Positions 47,309 to 59,850 are shown, counted from the stretch's first letter. The stretch: DNA of 64,000 bases from Ochotona curzoniae (GCF_017591425.1 NW_024466599.1:25272001-25336000); one strand, 5' to 3'. Numbers and translations are program-made. The notes: generated by a model from the letters alone, not told the origin.

Positions 47309-47539
47309 ACATACAAATAATCAGTGTAATCAAATGATTCTCCTCTGAAACAGCAAAAGCAGAAGAATCATAGATCAAAATAGATTCCTCATTAAAGGTA
47401 TCTTTATATACTCTCATTGGTATATACATAATATAGTATTCTGTTTCCCAGAATTAATACTATATTAATTTCATTGAAGAGCATTGTTGTTAATTATTCA
47501 AGTAAAAGGGACAGAGTCTAAAAAAAAAAATACTCTGCT

Positions 47540-47848
47540 TTTGCTTCAGAAAGTTACAGAGAGAGAGAGAGAGGAAGAGACAGAAAGATATTTATCCACT
47601 GGTTCACGACCCAAACTGTCACAATGGCCAAAGTTGGACTGGTCTGTGCTGGGAGCCAGGAGATTGTTCTGGGTCTTCCACATGCATGTAGAGGCCCAAG
47701 GTCCTGAGCCACCCTTCAATACTTTCCCAGGCCAGTATCAAGCAGCTGAACTGGAAATGGAGCAGCCGCAGCTCAAACCAGTACCTGTTAGAGGTGGCAG
47801 CTGTAGGTAGGGGATTAACCTGATATGCTACCGTGTTAGCTCCAGGGC
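47540..47848 (-). mobile_element. Old CSINE, antisense
   Basis: GA-rich tail, 'tatttatccactggttcacg', 'tctgggtcttccacatgcat', 'ctttcccaggccagtatcaa' and 'ggggattaacctgatatgct'. Confidence 0.88.
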
Positions 47849-48097
47849 AGACATTTTTAAACATTTTATCATGCAGGCAGACTCTGCCTTTACAAGGATC
47901 ATTGATAGGTGGGGAGTGATGTGCATGTAAAATAAGCTGTATGAGGGCACAATTTTATAATTTCTCAGAAAATGGAATTAAAAGATAAGCTGACTTTAGG
48001 GCAAAAATATTTTGAAATCCACATACATGATGAATTTTCAAAATGTGAAAAATGTGCATAATGAAAAAACTATGAATAAGCTTCAAAAAAATTTTTT

Positions 48098-48385
48098 TGC
48101 ACCAGCAGTTGGTATTGAGGTATAGTGTGTTAGGCTGCTACCTGTGGCTGCCTACGCTGCACATCAAAATCATGGCCCTAGTCCTTAAGTTCCTGCCATA
48201 CACATGGGAGACCCCGCTGGAGTTCCTGGCTCCTGACAATGACCTGGTCTAACCAGATACTGCAAGCATCAGAAAATTAACAAGAAGATGGAATATCTCA
48301 GTGTCTGTCCTTCCTTCCCTTCCTGTCCTACTCTGTGTTATTCTGTCATTCGGGTAAATAAATATGCAAAAAAGTCATAAAAAAT
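48098..48385 (+). mobile_element. Old CSINE
   Basis: 'caccagcagttggtattgag', 'catacacatgggagaccccg', 'gagttcctggctcctgacaa' and 'gggtaaataaatatgcaaaa'. The interior is shortened and strongly diverged. Confidence 0.75.
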
Positions 48386-48647
48386 AGAATTAAAGTACAA
48401 TGCATTTTTAAAGCGTTGCACCAAAATAAATACGTTTTCATTCCATTTTTCCATTAAGCTTTTGAAGTCACTTCCTGGATGTTCTAAAAAGGAAGCAATA
48501 TATTCTGCTTGGAAATCAAGGAAGTTTTAGTAAAGAAAAATGACTTTGAGATGGGCTTCACTTTCTAATAACACAACCTGGTCATAGTTTAAAATTCTTG
48601 ATTGAAAAAAATCCAAGCAATTTCCTAAACACTTTCCTTCGCTATTT

Positions 48648-48772
48648 TATAATGTTTATAATGAAGTAGGAACTGTCATCCTCACATAACATATGAATAG
48701 GAATCCCTGCCTGAACTCTCAGTCTCTGAGGCGACTGTGCATAACCACTGGGCCACAGAGCCCCATGGAAAT
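48648..48772 (-). mobile_element. MIR fragment, antisense
   Basis: 'aggaactgtcatcctcacat' and 'gactgtgcataaccactggg' correspond to the antisense MIR core and head, with an internal deletion. Confidence 0.5.
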
Positions 48773-49104
48773 ACATGAAGTGATTTCTGCCAAAGATGTC
48801 ATCCCGAAGCACCTCACTTCACCAGAAGGAGCTAATTTTCCACCCAACACCACTATTCATTAATGTCAAGAGGACAATTCTTTCACAGGAGTTATTTCAA
48901 TGTAGATTTCACACTGTGGAGCCAAAACAGAATTTCAAATCATCTGTAAAAAAGTGTAATGTTAAATAGTTCATTGGGATATTGACCCTAAAATCCTATA
49001 TTCTACAAATGGGGCATAAGCAAGATCACTGTCATTGCCTCCCCAAGGTCAGATAAATTCCCTCTTAACTGTGCAAGGAGTGTTCTCACTTTACATGTAT
49101 TCAT

Positions 49105-49260
49105 TTCTCAATGTATTCATTCAACATAATTTAGTTTGATCATCTGCCACAGACCAGGAAATGGGCTAAATGCTTGGGATGTGGCAATGATTGACAAAAA
49201 TCTCTTAACCCTGTGCAGTTAATGAATGGAAGTGAAACCTAAAGATTAAAGGATTTCCCA
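49105..49260 (-). mobile_element. L2 LINE 3' end, antisense
   Basis: 'gtattcattcaacataattt', 'agaccaggaaatgggctaaa', 'tgcttgggatgtggcaatga' and 'ttgacaaaaatctcttaacc' follow the reverse of the L2 terminus. Confidence 0.7.
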
Positions 49261-49960
49261 GTAAACAAATTATGCATCATAATTCTTTGCTTTGCTTTAC
49301 TTTGATTACTGATATCAGCATTGATTTGAATTTTAAATTTATACCTATCATACAATAAAATTTTTGTTTTTCAAACACAGAGCATAACCTCTGGTAGACC
49401 TAAATAAAAAGGAAAGAATGCCAACATATAATTCTAAAGTATTCAAATAACATAATAAGATGTACTAAGCTGAAAGATATCAATGTGATTGTCTTATTTC
49501 AATGACCTTGTTTTTTTTCACAGATCTCCTACATTTACTTTATGTACAATAATAAGACATTTTCACGAATTTATGCCCCGAAATATATATTCAGTTGAAA
49601 GACATTAAAAGCAATTTCATTGTTATACAATGCACTTTTTTGTGTTCCATTTTAGAAATCCCAGTTGAGAGGCTTTGTTACATCACCCTACCTATGATAA
49701 AGCAGACCTTTTTTTATCAGACCCCTTGACAAAACCATTCATTCTAACTTGCAGACTTATTCGCATTGTCCTCTGCTTCTGGAAGCTCCTATTTTCTTTT
49801 CACCAACTGCTACAGCAGCTCCTCCAAAATTCTATTAGAGATTATTTCAAACATGTGCATGTGTTTTATACTTTGATCTACTGTGAAGTAAGCTAACTAT
49901 AAGATAAAAAATAGCTCAATAATATCAGTTAAAACTGGATCAAGATAAGAAAAGTGAAAG
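49261..49960. other. Unassigned AT-rich sequence
   Basis: No gene or confident repeat recognised. Confidence 0.45.
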
Positions 49961-50310
49961 GTCCAGCATGGTGGCCTAGTGGCTAGATCCTCACCTTGCA
50001 ACCACAGGGACCCATATGGGTGTCAGTTCAAGTCTCAGCTACTCTACTTTCCATCCAGTTCCCTGCTTGTGTTCTGGGAAAGTAGCAGAAAATGGCCCAA
50101 AGCCTTGGATCCTGCACCTATGCAGGAGACCCAGAAGAAGCTCCTGGCTCCTGGCTTAATATTGGCTTTGCTCTGGCCACTGTGGTCACCTGGGGAGTGA
50201 ACCGACAGATGGAAGATCTTTCTATCTCTCCTTCTCTCCATAAATCTATCTCTCCAATTGAAAAAGGGAGATGGGGAGAGAGATAAAAAAGAAAGAAAAG
50301 AGAAAAAAAA
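49961..50310 (+). mobile_element. CSINE, full length
   Basis: 'ggtccagcatggtggcctag', 'gggacccatatgggtgtcag', 'gacccagaagaagctcctgg' and a long GA/A-rich tail. Confidence 0.94.
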
Positions 50311-51254
50311 GGAAGAGCGTAGATTAAGTAGAGCCAAAAATGAGTCTACAATTGCACATCCTAATAATCCAAACATGTGAACCAATGGACCAGAAAGTTG
50401 ACCCCTTTTCAGCAACCAACATTGAAGTATTACGTAAGTCACAATGTTTAATTGTTTTTGGTACTCAGATCTGGTAGGAACTTTGCCCAGCATCCATGTA
50501 AGCAGGTATATATAAAGAATAAAAAGAACCATAGTTTCTTCACAATTCATACAACAAATATCCAAAGTGCTTGCTTGAGAAGCTGGCTCTCAACATAGAT
50601 GAGGGACACAGATACCTACCTACTTTAGAAAGGGAAGCAAAGAGAAGATTGGGATAACCATGTAACAGAAGCAGTGCTTCACCCACTGCTGATCAGTTTT
50701 TACTTTAGAATACCTGAATGCAAATACTACTTAGCAATCTCCTCCAAACAGTGTTCATCCCAGTTTCTGGTCAATACTGTGGGGCAAAAGACTACGATTA
50801 AATGTGCTACATGCATTGAGAGTGACTGTTTCCTGTGCCCCTGATTCCATTCTCCAGTGTTGGATGTTCAAATCCTTTTGTAGAAACAGAAAAATCCAGA
50901 GAGGCTCAAAAGTTATGGGCAGCTCAAAAGTTATGGTCATCGCTTGTGAGGTGAATGGAGAGAATGTTCACAAGGCAAACCAAGGTTACTTTCAGGAAAT
51001 TATTTGTCAAATACAGCAGAACACCTGCCTTACCCAAAACACATCAGTACAGCACTAAAGACATACCTGATTTTAAACATAATTCCTCTAGTTGGGTGCC
51101 CCCAAGAGAAGCCATTGTGAAGCATCCATCAAAGAAAGAACTATAATTTTATGTGACTGTCAATTTTTATATACATCCTGAAGATGAAAAGAGAATAACT
51201 TGTCTGAAAAACTTATTAGTGGTCTTTATATTGGACAATAAATGGCGACAAGCA
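50311..51254. other. Unassigned sequence
   Basis: No gene or confident repeat recognised. A 15 bp word 'gctcaaaagttatgg' is tandemly duplicated with a 3 bp spacer at about 50,904-50,936. Confidence 0.45.
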
Positions 51255-51545
51255 CAAGCATCCTGTATGGGCACTGGTTCATGTTTCAACTACTCCACTT
51301 CCCATCCAGCTCTCTGCTTGTGGCCTGGGAAAGCAGTGGAGGATGACCCAAAGCCTCAGGACCACGCACCCATGTGGGAAACCTAGAAGGGGTTCCTGGC
51401 TCCTGGCTCCCGATTCTTGGCTTTGGATCAGCTCAGTTGTGGTTGTTGCAGCCATTTGGGGAATGAACCAGCATTGGAAGATCTTTATCTCTCCTTCTCT
51501 CTGTAGACCTGGCTTTCCCATATAAGTAAACAAATCTTTAAGAAA
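51255..51545 (+). mobile_element. CSINE, 5'-truncated
   Basis: Begins inside the head at 'acaagcacaagcatcctgta', then 'cccatccagctctctgcttg', 'gtggcctgggaaagcagtgg' and the pyrimidine tail. It carries a small internal duplication of 'cctggctcc'. Confidence 0.92.
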
Positions 51546-51555
51546 CAACAACCAA

Positions 51556-51583
51556 AAGAAGAAGAAGAGGAGGAGGAGGAGAA
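51556..51583. repeat. (GAA)n(GAG)n tail repeat
   Basis: Purine triplet repeat grown from the A-rich end of the preceding CSINE. Confidence 0.9.
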
Positions 51584-51649
51584 ATCTACCCACAAAATTT
51601 TATAACCCAAAGGCAATTATCTTTCATGTCAAAAGCCACCCCTAGGGCT

Positions 51650-51785
51650 AGCATTGTAGTATAATCAGATAAGCAATTGCCTATGATGTTGGTATCCAGT
51701 TGAAGTCTCTCCTGTTCTATTTCCAATACAGTTCCCTGCTAATGACCTGGAAAAAACAGCAGAAGATGGCCCAATTACTTAATAA
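51650..51785 (+). mobile_element. CSINE 5' half
   Basis: 'ctagggctagcattgtagta', 'gttggtatccagttgaagtc' and 'aatacagttccctgctaatg' form the head and middle. The 3' half is missing. It shares orientation with the copy just upstream. Confidence 0.75.
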
Positions 51786-52729
51786 TAAATGTAGCCATAA
51801 TGTGATATTCCTCTGTAACCCCGAGAAGAATGAGGATAGCAGAAGTCTATGAATGAATAAACTCTGCATTTTGCTTTCTGCTTCTCAAATGAAGCACAGA
51901 TCTGTAACTCAACAATCCAAGAACAGGCTAATCGTTTAGGGCCACTGTCCAACAAAGGAGTTACAATTTGAGGTACAGAGTATAGTCCTTTCAGAATACA
52001 ATATAAATTATACTATTTCATCTTTTCAGTTGGAGTACAAATAACAGGAAGAAAGTTGTTGAAAATTTCTTAAAAAAAAAAATTCACTTAGTTTCTACCC
52101 ACATTGCCTCTTAGAATGATCTAACTTAGATTCTCATCCAAATTATGCTCTTCACTATTTTTTTTTTGAAGTAGTAATGAATTTGAAGTTACTGTGTAGG
52201 GTTCTAAGTGGCTATGTAAAATTGTATCTCATTAGTACCTCAAGAACCTCACTGTGGAGATTTGAAGCTGTTCACTCCCTAATGCTATGTGGAATTGAGA
52301 TGTCCTCTTGAGAGTTTATATACTGCCATCTTCAGTTGATGGGGCTCCCACAACTATTTCTGTGAAGACACTGTTTATAACTTGATTATTTCCTTAAAAA
52401 AAACCTAACTATAAAGAAAGGCATGCTCTGAAATATAGCTAGAATCAAGCAGTTAGGGCCTCAACAGATTTTTTTTACTAATCAACTCAACCTGTAACAT
52501 AAAATAAGCTGTTCTGTAAAACTGAAGATTCTTCAAAACAGTCTGCTTTAAGCTGGAAGGAGGGGATGTGAGCCATCAACAGCAAAGGATCCTAAAAAGA
52601 AAGAGCAATGAACCCTCTGCTCCCAGTCTCCGCATGAGGACTGATATTGTGCAATCACATATTCACTCTAAGTTCCCCCTGTAGTGAGTAGCCACATGGA
52701 TTTCTGAAGGATCACACAAAAACCAGAAC
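51786..52729. other. Unassigned sequence
   Basis: No gene or confident repeat recognised. Confidence 0.45.
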
Positions 52730-52925
52730 CCAACAAGAATTCAAATTGTACCACACCCTGGTAGTTGTGGGACCTTCACCATGACTTCTGTCATCTCTCA
52801 TCCGTGGTTTACTAGTTTGAACAACGGAGATATTAAAAGAACTTACCTCATGAAGGTGTTCTGAGATTTTAATGTCTCTACACAAAAGCATTTAGAAGAG
52901 GCTGGCATAATAGCACTAGGATAAA
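52730..52925 (+). mobile_element. MIR SINE
   Basis: 'caagaattcaaattgtacca', 'tgacttctgtcatctctcat', 'gaacaacggagatattaaaa' and 'gaaggtgttctgagatttta' run in sense MIR order. Confidence 0.6.
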
Positions 52926-53225
52926 TCTAGATATTTAAGGTATTTGGGGGTTAGCTGGTTGAAACAAAAACACCTTTTTTTAATTGCACAAACTAATGGT
53001 CACTATCTCAACAGGAGACTGGTTTTTAAAGTTAAATTTCCTGGGGGTATCCTGTTAATGATATGTATTTCATGTTCCCTTTACCCAATGAAGAGTCTTT
53101 ATTTAATGCCCTTCTTCAATTAAAAGTAATAACCAAAAAAGCTTTCAGTGTAGTTGCAGCTCATTCTAATAATTACCTCATTTTGCTTCATGTGAGCAAC
53201 ACACATATATTAGAAGACAATTGCT

Positions 53226-53560
53226 CGGGCCCAGTTCGATAGTATAGCGGTTAAACTCCTTGCCTTGAGCGCACTGGAATCCCATATGGGCACCAGTTCT
53301 AATCCCAGCAGCCTGGCCTCCCATCCGGCTCCCTGCCTGTGGCCTGGGAAGGCAGTCAAAGACTGCCCAAATCTTTGGAACCCTGCACCCATGTGGAAGA
53401 CCCAGAGGAGTCTCGTGGCTCCTGGCTTCAGATTGGCTCATTCCAGCCGTTGCGGCCCCTTGGGAGTGAACCATCAGATGGAGGATCTTCCTCTCTGTCT
53501 CTCCTCCTCTCCATATATCCGCCTTTCTAATAAAAAAAATAAGTAAGTCTTAAAAACAAA
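53226..53560 (+). mobile_element. CSINE, full length with target duplication
   Basis: Head 'gggcccagttcgatagtata', 'ggaatcccatatgggcacca', 'ctgcctgtggcctgggaagg' and an A-rich tail. Direct repeats 'gaagacaattgctc' (left) and 'gaaggcaattgctc' (right) differ at one base. Confidence 0.96.
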
Positions 53561-53634
53561 ACAAAGAAGGCAATTGCTCCTTAGATATCTCTGGTCAGCT
53601 TGCTTTCCCTAGGTTACTGTAAGCAAACAATGTG

Positions 53635-53710
53635 CCTTATTAGCCCACATGCAAACCTACTTTTTTCAGGAAATCAAACAACAGCAGAATTCAGACATGA
53701 CTATTGCTAC
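53635..53710. repeat. Copy A of a local duplicated ~75 bp sequence
   Basis: Shares 'ccttat', 'catgcaaa'-like, 'gaaatcaaa' and 'gaattcaga' words in the same order and spacing with copy B at 54,095-54,165, apart from a small gap. Not a repeat family I recognise. Confidence 0.55.
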
Positions 53711-54094
53711 ATTTTCCATATTGTTTCATTCTACTAAACTTCAAGTCAGGTAATGCACATCAACTGCTACTGAGTAAATCTCTAATAATTGGAAGACAAA
53801 TATAAACTAAACTCAAGCATGAGAATCCTCCATTGCAACTAAATTTACATATCAAAAGGTCATTTTTTAGTTTTAACAAATTTTCAGAAAACTCTAGCTA
53901 GAGTATAGAATATAAAATTTGACGAGAGATTATGGCTGGAAAGGATTGGCTTCAGGCCTACCACTGCTTTATCATGGTTCTGGCAGGTAATCAATAGGAA
54001 ACTAGGTTGCATAGACATAAATCATAATTGAATTTCCATGAAGGCTGTGCCAAATCTGTGCTTGTATTAAATTCAGGACCCCGGTGCCAAGGTA

Positions 54095-54165
54095 CCTTAT
54101 CAGTCCGTATGCAAATACATCTTTTGATGAAATCAAAGAACAGAATTCAGATGCGATTACAGCCA
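54095..54165. repeat. Copy B of a local duplicated ~75 bp sequence
   Basis: Same orientation as copy A, about 460 bp away. Contains an octamer-like 'atgcaaat' where copy A has 'atgcaaac'. Roughly 70% identical by eye. Confidence 0.55.
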
Positions 54166-54802
54166 GAGCCAAGTAGGCATTTAACTCCTTTGTTGGCCAA
54201 TGACTAAATAATGACAACAGAAGGATACATGTTCAGTGCAATACTTTTCTTAGATGCACAAGGAGATTTAGAAATGGGAAGAAAATCAGCCACAGTGGCC
54301 ATTTTAAAGGCTTGTGCCTAAATGCTTGTGCCACAAGGACTTTTTTTTTCCAAAATCACTAAAAAAGTTATCTGAAATGTTTGAAAGACCATCAACTAAC
54401 ACTAAAGGAAAGCCGTTTTCCATAGTTGTGTTAAAACTAAGGGGGGAAATGACATTAGATCTTACCTTCTCTAAAGACAAGCAAGGAGGATCAGATCTTC
54501 TGACTTTCAGCCTGTATCAGTTACAGACCTGAAACTTCTTACTTATTTTAGATGAAAATGATTAGATTAGATGTAAAACTATTAGAATACACAGAAATCA
54601 GTGGTTTTAAAATTCTGAGCATTTCTTAAAGTATTGAGTTATATCTATACCTACATGCATATCTGCATTTATCTCCAGAACATCTTTTAAGTCACCGGGA
54701 CTCTAAGGACTGCTTTTCCTGGGAGAAAAAATTATATATATATGTATATCCTGCTCTTCATTCACACAAGCTACATTCCAACTACTGATGATTGTGCTAG
54801 CT
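54166..54802. other. Unassigned sequence
   Basis: No gene or confident repeat recognised. Confidence 0.45.
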
Positions 54803-55062
54803 ATAAGAGAGAGAGAGAGAGATTTAGAGAAAGAGAGAGAGACCCAACTAGTGATTTATTTGCTCACTAGCCAAATGCCTAATATGACCAGGACTGAGCT
54901 GAGCTAAAGTCAGGAGCTGGAAACAGTCCAGGTCTGCTATTGGATCATCACCTGCAGCCTATTGGGGTCTGCACTAGCAGAAAACTGGTATGAGGAGCCA
55001 GAACTACTAACCCAAGTCACACACTTCAATACGAGACGCCTAACCATTAATAAAACTAAATT
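54803..55062 (-). mobile_element. Old CSINE, antisense, with (GA)n tail
   Basis: The GA repeat (54,805-54,841) is followed by 'aactagtgatttatttgctc', 'ctgagctgagctaaagtcag' and 'gcactagcagaaaactggta', the older CSINE body in antisense. Confidence 0.8.
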
Positions 55063-55653
55063 CCCACCCATTAATACTGCATCTTCCTAGTGACTATGGC
55101 AACATAAACATCTGTTCATCCCCACCCCAACCTCCCTTCTCTTCTAGAGTTCTCTAGCAAACCCCTATCTTTGTAAACTCACACTTTTGACAAATCATAT
55201 CCATAGAAAGGGACACAGTGTTCTACCCTGCAGCCTAAGGAAGGCACTCAGAGTTTGATTTGGCCAGAAATTCTCAACCAGTTTGGGGAAGGAGAGTCGT
55301 ATCACATTCGCAGTGTATATTTCTCCAAGTACAAGCACATATGAGAATCTGTATAATAAAGAAAATTTATTGATAAGGAATTTGTTGTGTTTGTGAAACA
55401 TATGAATGATGAAAGCTTAAAAATCACTTAGATGACCAGTCATTATAAATACACTATTTTCTTGAAACAGCACTACATAAATTTTAGATATTTTAGTTTA
55501 TTTTATCACAATAAACTTCAACAAAGGTGTTATCATATATGGTTGCTGCTCAGAGATGCTGCCCAAATCTTGACTAGGATATAACAGAACAGAGTTAATA
55601 GCAATTCTCAATGATTTAATGCCCTGTTCTGGGTCACTTTAAACCTCCTTCCT
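55063..55653. other. Unassigned sequence
   Basis: No gene or confident repeat recognised. Confidence 0.45.
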
Positions 55654-55980
55654 GGGCCTGGTGCCAAAATCCAGTGGTTAAAGTCCTCACCTTGGACATC
55701 CCAGGATCCCATATGGGTGCCAGTTTGTGTCCCAGAAGCTCCACTTCCCAAACAGCTCCCTGCTTGTGGCCTGGGAAAACAGTGAGAATGGCCCAAAGCC
55801 TTGGGTATCTGCACCTGCATGGGAGATCAAGAAGAAGCTCCGGGCTCCTGCCTTCAGATCGGCTGAGCTCCAACCAATGCCGTCATTTGGGGAGTGAATC
55901 AAAGGGTGGAAGATTTTCCTCTCTGTCTTTCCTCCTCTCTGTATATCTGACTTTCAAAATAAATAAATAACTAAAATCTA
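55654..55980 (+). mobile_element. CSINE, full length
   Basis: 'gggcctggtgccaaaatcca', 'aggatcccatatgggtgcca', 'ctgcttgtggcctgggaaaa' and an 'aaataaataaataac' tail. Confidence 0.95.
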
Positions 55981-57169
55981 AACGTCTTTCCTGAGGAAAC
56001 ATCTAGCACAGACCCTACATAGTTGATTACGTTTTGTACATTGTCTGCATATCTTCCAAACTTAGGAACTATTTTTCCTTTTGATGGAGAAGCTTCAGCC
56101 CATAAATAAAAGAATTCAAACTGTGACCTGCCCAAAAGCAATACCTGCTTTATCTCTACTCTCCTAAACCAGTATAAGCAGGTCTTTTTCTAGATGGAAA
56201 CCAATGTTCCTCCATCAAGACCAGCAACCAGAGTCTGGTTCCTGAGCCAACGGCTGTATTAGAACCGTAACAAATTTGCCAATCATTCATCTTGATGAGA
56301 TTGAGCATGTAGCTTTCTACACATCACAAAAAAACTCTTGCAATAAATATAATAAGACTGACCCTGAAAACTATTTTTCCAGTTAATGCACATCCAGTGT
56401 TCTTCCTTCACATTAAGCATATTGTTCATTTTCTCATTTGCAATAGAATAAATATTTTAAAGAATGCAAGCTAAGAGGTTATTCAGGAAAACTGCATTAT
56501 GTGATTAAGCAGCTTAAAAGGTAACTCAAACAAGCCTATTAATTCTTTTCAAAAATACTTCACTGAACAAAAAGATTTTCAAATGCAACCTATAAGAGCG
56601 ATACTTGATGAATTTATTATTGTGTATAGTCTTTGTTTATACTACTGAGAATACTGTTTTTGAGTTTTACTTGCTTATTTTTTCTTCTGTTCTTATTGCT
56701 ATTATTTTATACTTGCTGTTTGTTGATAATATTACTGAATAGAGTGTTACACATGTGGAAAAACATATGCAAAAAAACACTTGCAACAGACAGAAAGGTA
56801 GTACAATGAAACATGACACCCTACAATAAAATGCACAAAAGATTCAAACATATGGTATTATTAGCAAATTTTGCAGTGTCTAGCTAACAGTTACTGAAAT
56901 CTTAATTGAAATGATAGAAGTTTTCAATAGTGAAATAAAATAATGCTTAATCATTGTTGCCTGTATCATATCTCTGACGTAAAAGATAATATTAGGATAG
57001 AAGGTATTCATATTAGCCCTAGTGTCATTAATTTATATAAAGTTTAGAGATGCTAAAAAAGAGTAGAAAATAATAGAAAAGTAAATGAAAACAGAGATGA
57101 CAGGGAATACCTAGCACTTACTAAATATTATTGACCTATTTTTTGTCAAATGAAATGAAGCAAAAGTGT
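55981..57169. other. Unassigned AT-rich sequence
   Basis: No gene or confident repeat recognised. The right end may be diverged L1 continuing into the next element. Confidence 0.4.
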
Positions 57170-57304
57170 GATGCAAAAAAAATCATCAGAAATACTGGAA
57201 TTCAGTAAAACAAATATAAAATTGGTGCTGTAAAAATGAAACTAAAATGACCTATATAAATGGTAAGACATCCCATGTACAAAAATTAGAATATTTACAA
57301 TTAC

Positions 57305-57572
57305 AGGGACCAGTGTTATAGAGTAGTAGGTCAAGCTTCCACTTCTAGTGCTGACATCAATTAGGGAAATGGTTCAAGCCCCAGCTATTCCACTTATCCA
57401 GCTCCCGGTAATGCAAAGCAGTGGTTGACAGTCTAAACGTGTGTACTTTTGCACCCACCTGGGATACCCAGAAGTTTCTGGTTCCCAGCTTTGGACAAGT
57501 TCATCTCTGGCTATTGCAGTCATGTGGGTAGGGAATGGAAGATCTCTTATTTTCTCTGTAAAAGAGTTTCTA
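57305..57572 (+). mobile_element. CSINE nested in L1 (first)
   Basis: 'agggaccagtgttatagagt', 'cacttatccagctcccggta' and 'cacccacctgggatacccag'. The tail is short. Confidence 0.85.
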
Positions 57573-57842
57573 TTTGTTCATTCTATAAATTTTATATTTG
57601 ATCATTTTTACATATTTGATTGGGCTACAAAGGATCAAGGGCTAGAGAAAAATGAGTGAGACCAATGTCAAAAGAGACACATTCTGTAACTTTCTCAACT
57701 AATAAATTAATAGATCCTTTTTTAAAAAACATCTAAAATTATGAAGATACAAGTTCTTTCCAAAATGATCCATAACTCAATAATACTATCAGTATTTTTC
57801 TTGTCAAACTCACTAATATGTTTTATTCAGAGGCTGATAATC

Positions 57843-58118
57843 GGGGGCCAGCACTGCAGCTTTAATGAGTAAACCAGCTGCCACCAAGACTGCTGCTCTT
57901 CCCCTCCAGCTTCCTGCTAATAGGGAAAGCAGCAGGAATGACCCAGCTGTTTGGGTCCCATCTACCCAAGCAGGAGAACCAGAAGAACTCCCTGGTACTT
58001 AGCTGCTGCATGACCTAGTGTTGGCTGTTGTGGCAATCTGAAGAATGAAGCAGTGTTATCCCTTTCTCTTTTCTCACTTATTCTTCTCTTGCATTTTCAA
58101 ACAAATAAATGTTTAAAA
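57843..58118 (+). mobile_element. CSINE nested in L1 (second)
   Basis: 'gggggccagcactgcagctt', 'ccagcttcctgctaataggg' and 'caaacaaataaatgtttaaa'. Part of the head is deleted. Confidence 0.88.
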
Positions 58119-59120
58119 AAGAAATTTACAATCTGATTGTAAAACCTATGGAAAGAGTCAAAATGATCTTTAAAAATAGAATAAATCTGGAGGATACATA
58201 TTTCTCAGTCCAAAACTTACTGCACCGCTGTAGTAGTAGCGTAGTAACACAGAGTGGCACCACTATTACAATAGATACACACAGCAATGAAAAAAATCTG
58301 ATAATGCAGAAATACAGATTTGTGTTGATGATTGGTTAATTTTGTGCCAAGCCACTTCAATGAATCTTAAAAAACATATTCAACAGGTTTTTAAAAAACA
58401 CAATGGAATTTAATATTTACATGAAAAAGAAAGATATTAAACAACTTCATTCCGCCTTATGTAAAGATTAACTCTAAATGCATCATAGACCTCAAAGTAA
58501 GGAAAAAAAGACACAAAGCTTGAGTTCTAACTTTGGGTTAGAAACTAGTTGTTTGCTATCACAACAAAAGCAAAAAAAAAGAAGAGAATGGAGTAAATAG
58601 GATTCTGTCAAATGTAAGATCTCTTACCTTTCAAAGGATACCATGACAGTCAAAAGCCAGCTCACAGAATCAAAAAAATAACTGTCAAATCATTTACCCA
58701 GTAAGGGACGTGTATCCAGAACACAAGGAGAACTTCTATCATGCAGCATGAAAAAAATGAGCAAACTATTTGAAAAGATATCTCTCAAAGGAATATATAC
58801 AAGTAACCAGTAACAAATGAAAATATGCTTAACATGATTGGTCAAAAGAAATTCAAGCCTAAACCATAAAGAGATACCACTTAATATTCATTAGTGTAAC
58901 TATAACAGAAAAAATGATCAGTGTTGATAAAGGCATGAACAAATTGTCATACATTGTCATACATTGTTGATGGAATGTAACAGTTCAGCTATTTTGGAAA
59001 ATAATTTGACAGTTTTTCAAGTGTTAAACATCAATTTATCATATGACCTAGCAATTCCAACCCTACATATGCATCCAAAAGAAATGAAGCATATGTTCAC
59101 TCAAAAACTAGTGTATATTA

Positions 59121-59445
59121 GGCTCAGCGCAATAGCATAGGGGTTAAAATCCCTGCCTTGCACACGCCAGGATCCCATATGGTCATCGGCTTTTGTCCAG
59201 TGGCCCTGCTTCAATAACAGCTCCCTACTTGTGGCCTGGGAAAGCAGTTGAGGACGGCCCAGAGAACCAGGACCCTGAACCTGCATGGAAGACCCCGAAG
59301 AGCGCCTGGCTGCTAGCTTTGGATTGGCTCAGCTCTGGTGGTTGCGCTCACTTGGGGAGTAAACCATTGGAACAAGATTTTCCTCTCTGTCTCTTCTCTC
59401 TGTATATCTGACTTTGCAATTAAAATAAATAAATCTTTTTTTAAA
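59121..59445 (+). mobile_element. CSINE nested in L1 (third), with target duplication
   Basis: 'ggctcagcgcaatagcatag', 'aggatcccatatggtcatcg', 'cttgtggcctgggaaagcag' and an A-rich tail. Direct repeats 'aaaaactagtgtata' (left) and 'aaaaactagtatat' (right). Confidence 0.96.
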
Positions 59446-59850
59446 AAAAAACTAGTATATAAATGTTCATAATAATATTACTAATATTCCCAAATTAGAA
59501 ACAATCCAAAATGAATGATAAATAAAATTTAAAACATCAATACCTTTAAACATTCAGTAATAAATACTGATACATGCTACAATATTAATCAAACTTGAAA
59601 AGATTATACTAAGTAGAAGATATCTGCTAGGAAAGATCATCTATATTGTAGCTCCATTTACAAAAATGTCCACAAGAGACACTCACTCTCCATTAATAGG
59701 CAGAAATAAAATAGGTTGATGAATGGATTGAACAAAGCAAATGACGGGTAATATACATGGGGATTCCTTTTGAAATGAACAATATGTTTTAAAGTTTATT
59801 TTGGTGACAGTTACACAACTCTGAAAATGCTAAAAAAAAATGTCGAATTA

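Larger units (their letters stand above)
57170..59850 (+). mobile_element. Old L1, ORF2 3' half and 3' end, broken by three CSINEs
   Basis: Sense L1 ORF2 landmarks resume after each SINE: 'ggtaagacatcccatgtaca' (57,262), 'gaagatacaagttctttcca' (57,742), 'tggaaagagtcaaaatgatc' (58,148), 'ttgtgccaagccacttcaat' (58,342), 'actctaaatgcatcatagac' (58,470) and 'gacctagcaattccaaccct' (59,045), with the 3' end near 59,850. Heavily mutated; encodes nothing intact. Confidence 0.82.

Noticed and set aside
50044..50565. 173-codon minus-strand frame
   Set aside because: Its C-terminal half translates a CSINE and its Phe/Ser-rich centre is the SINE's A/GA-rich tail read in antisense.
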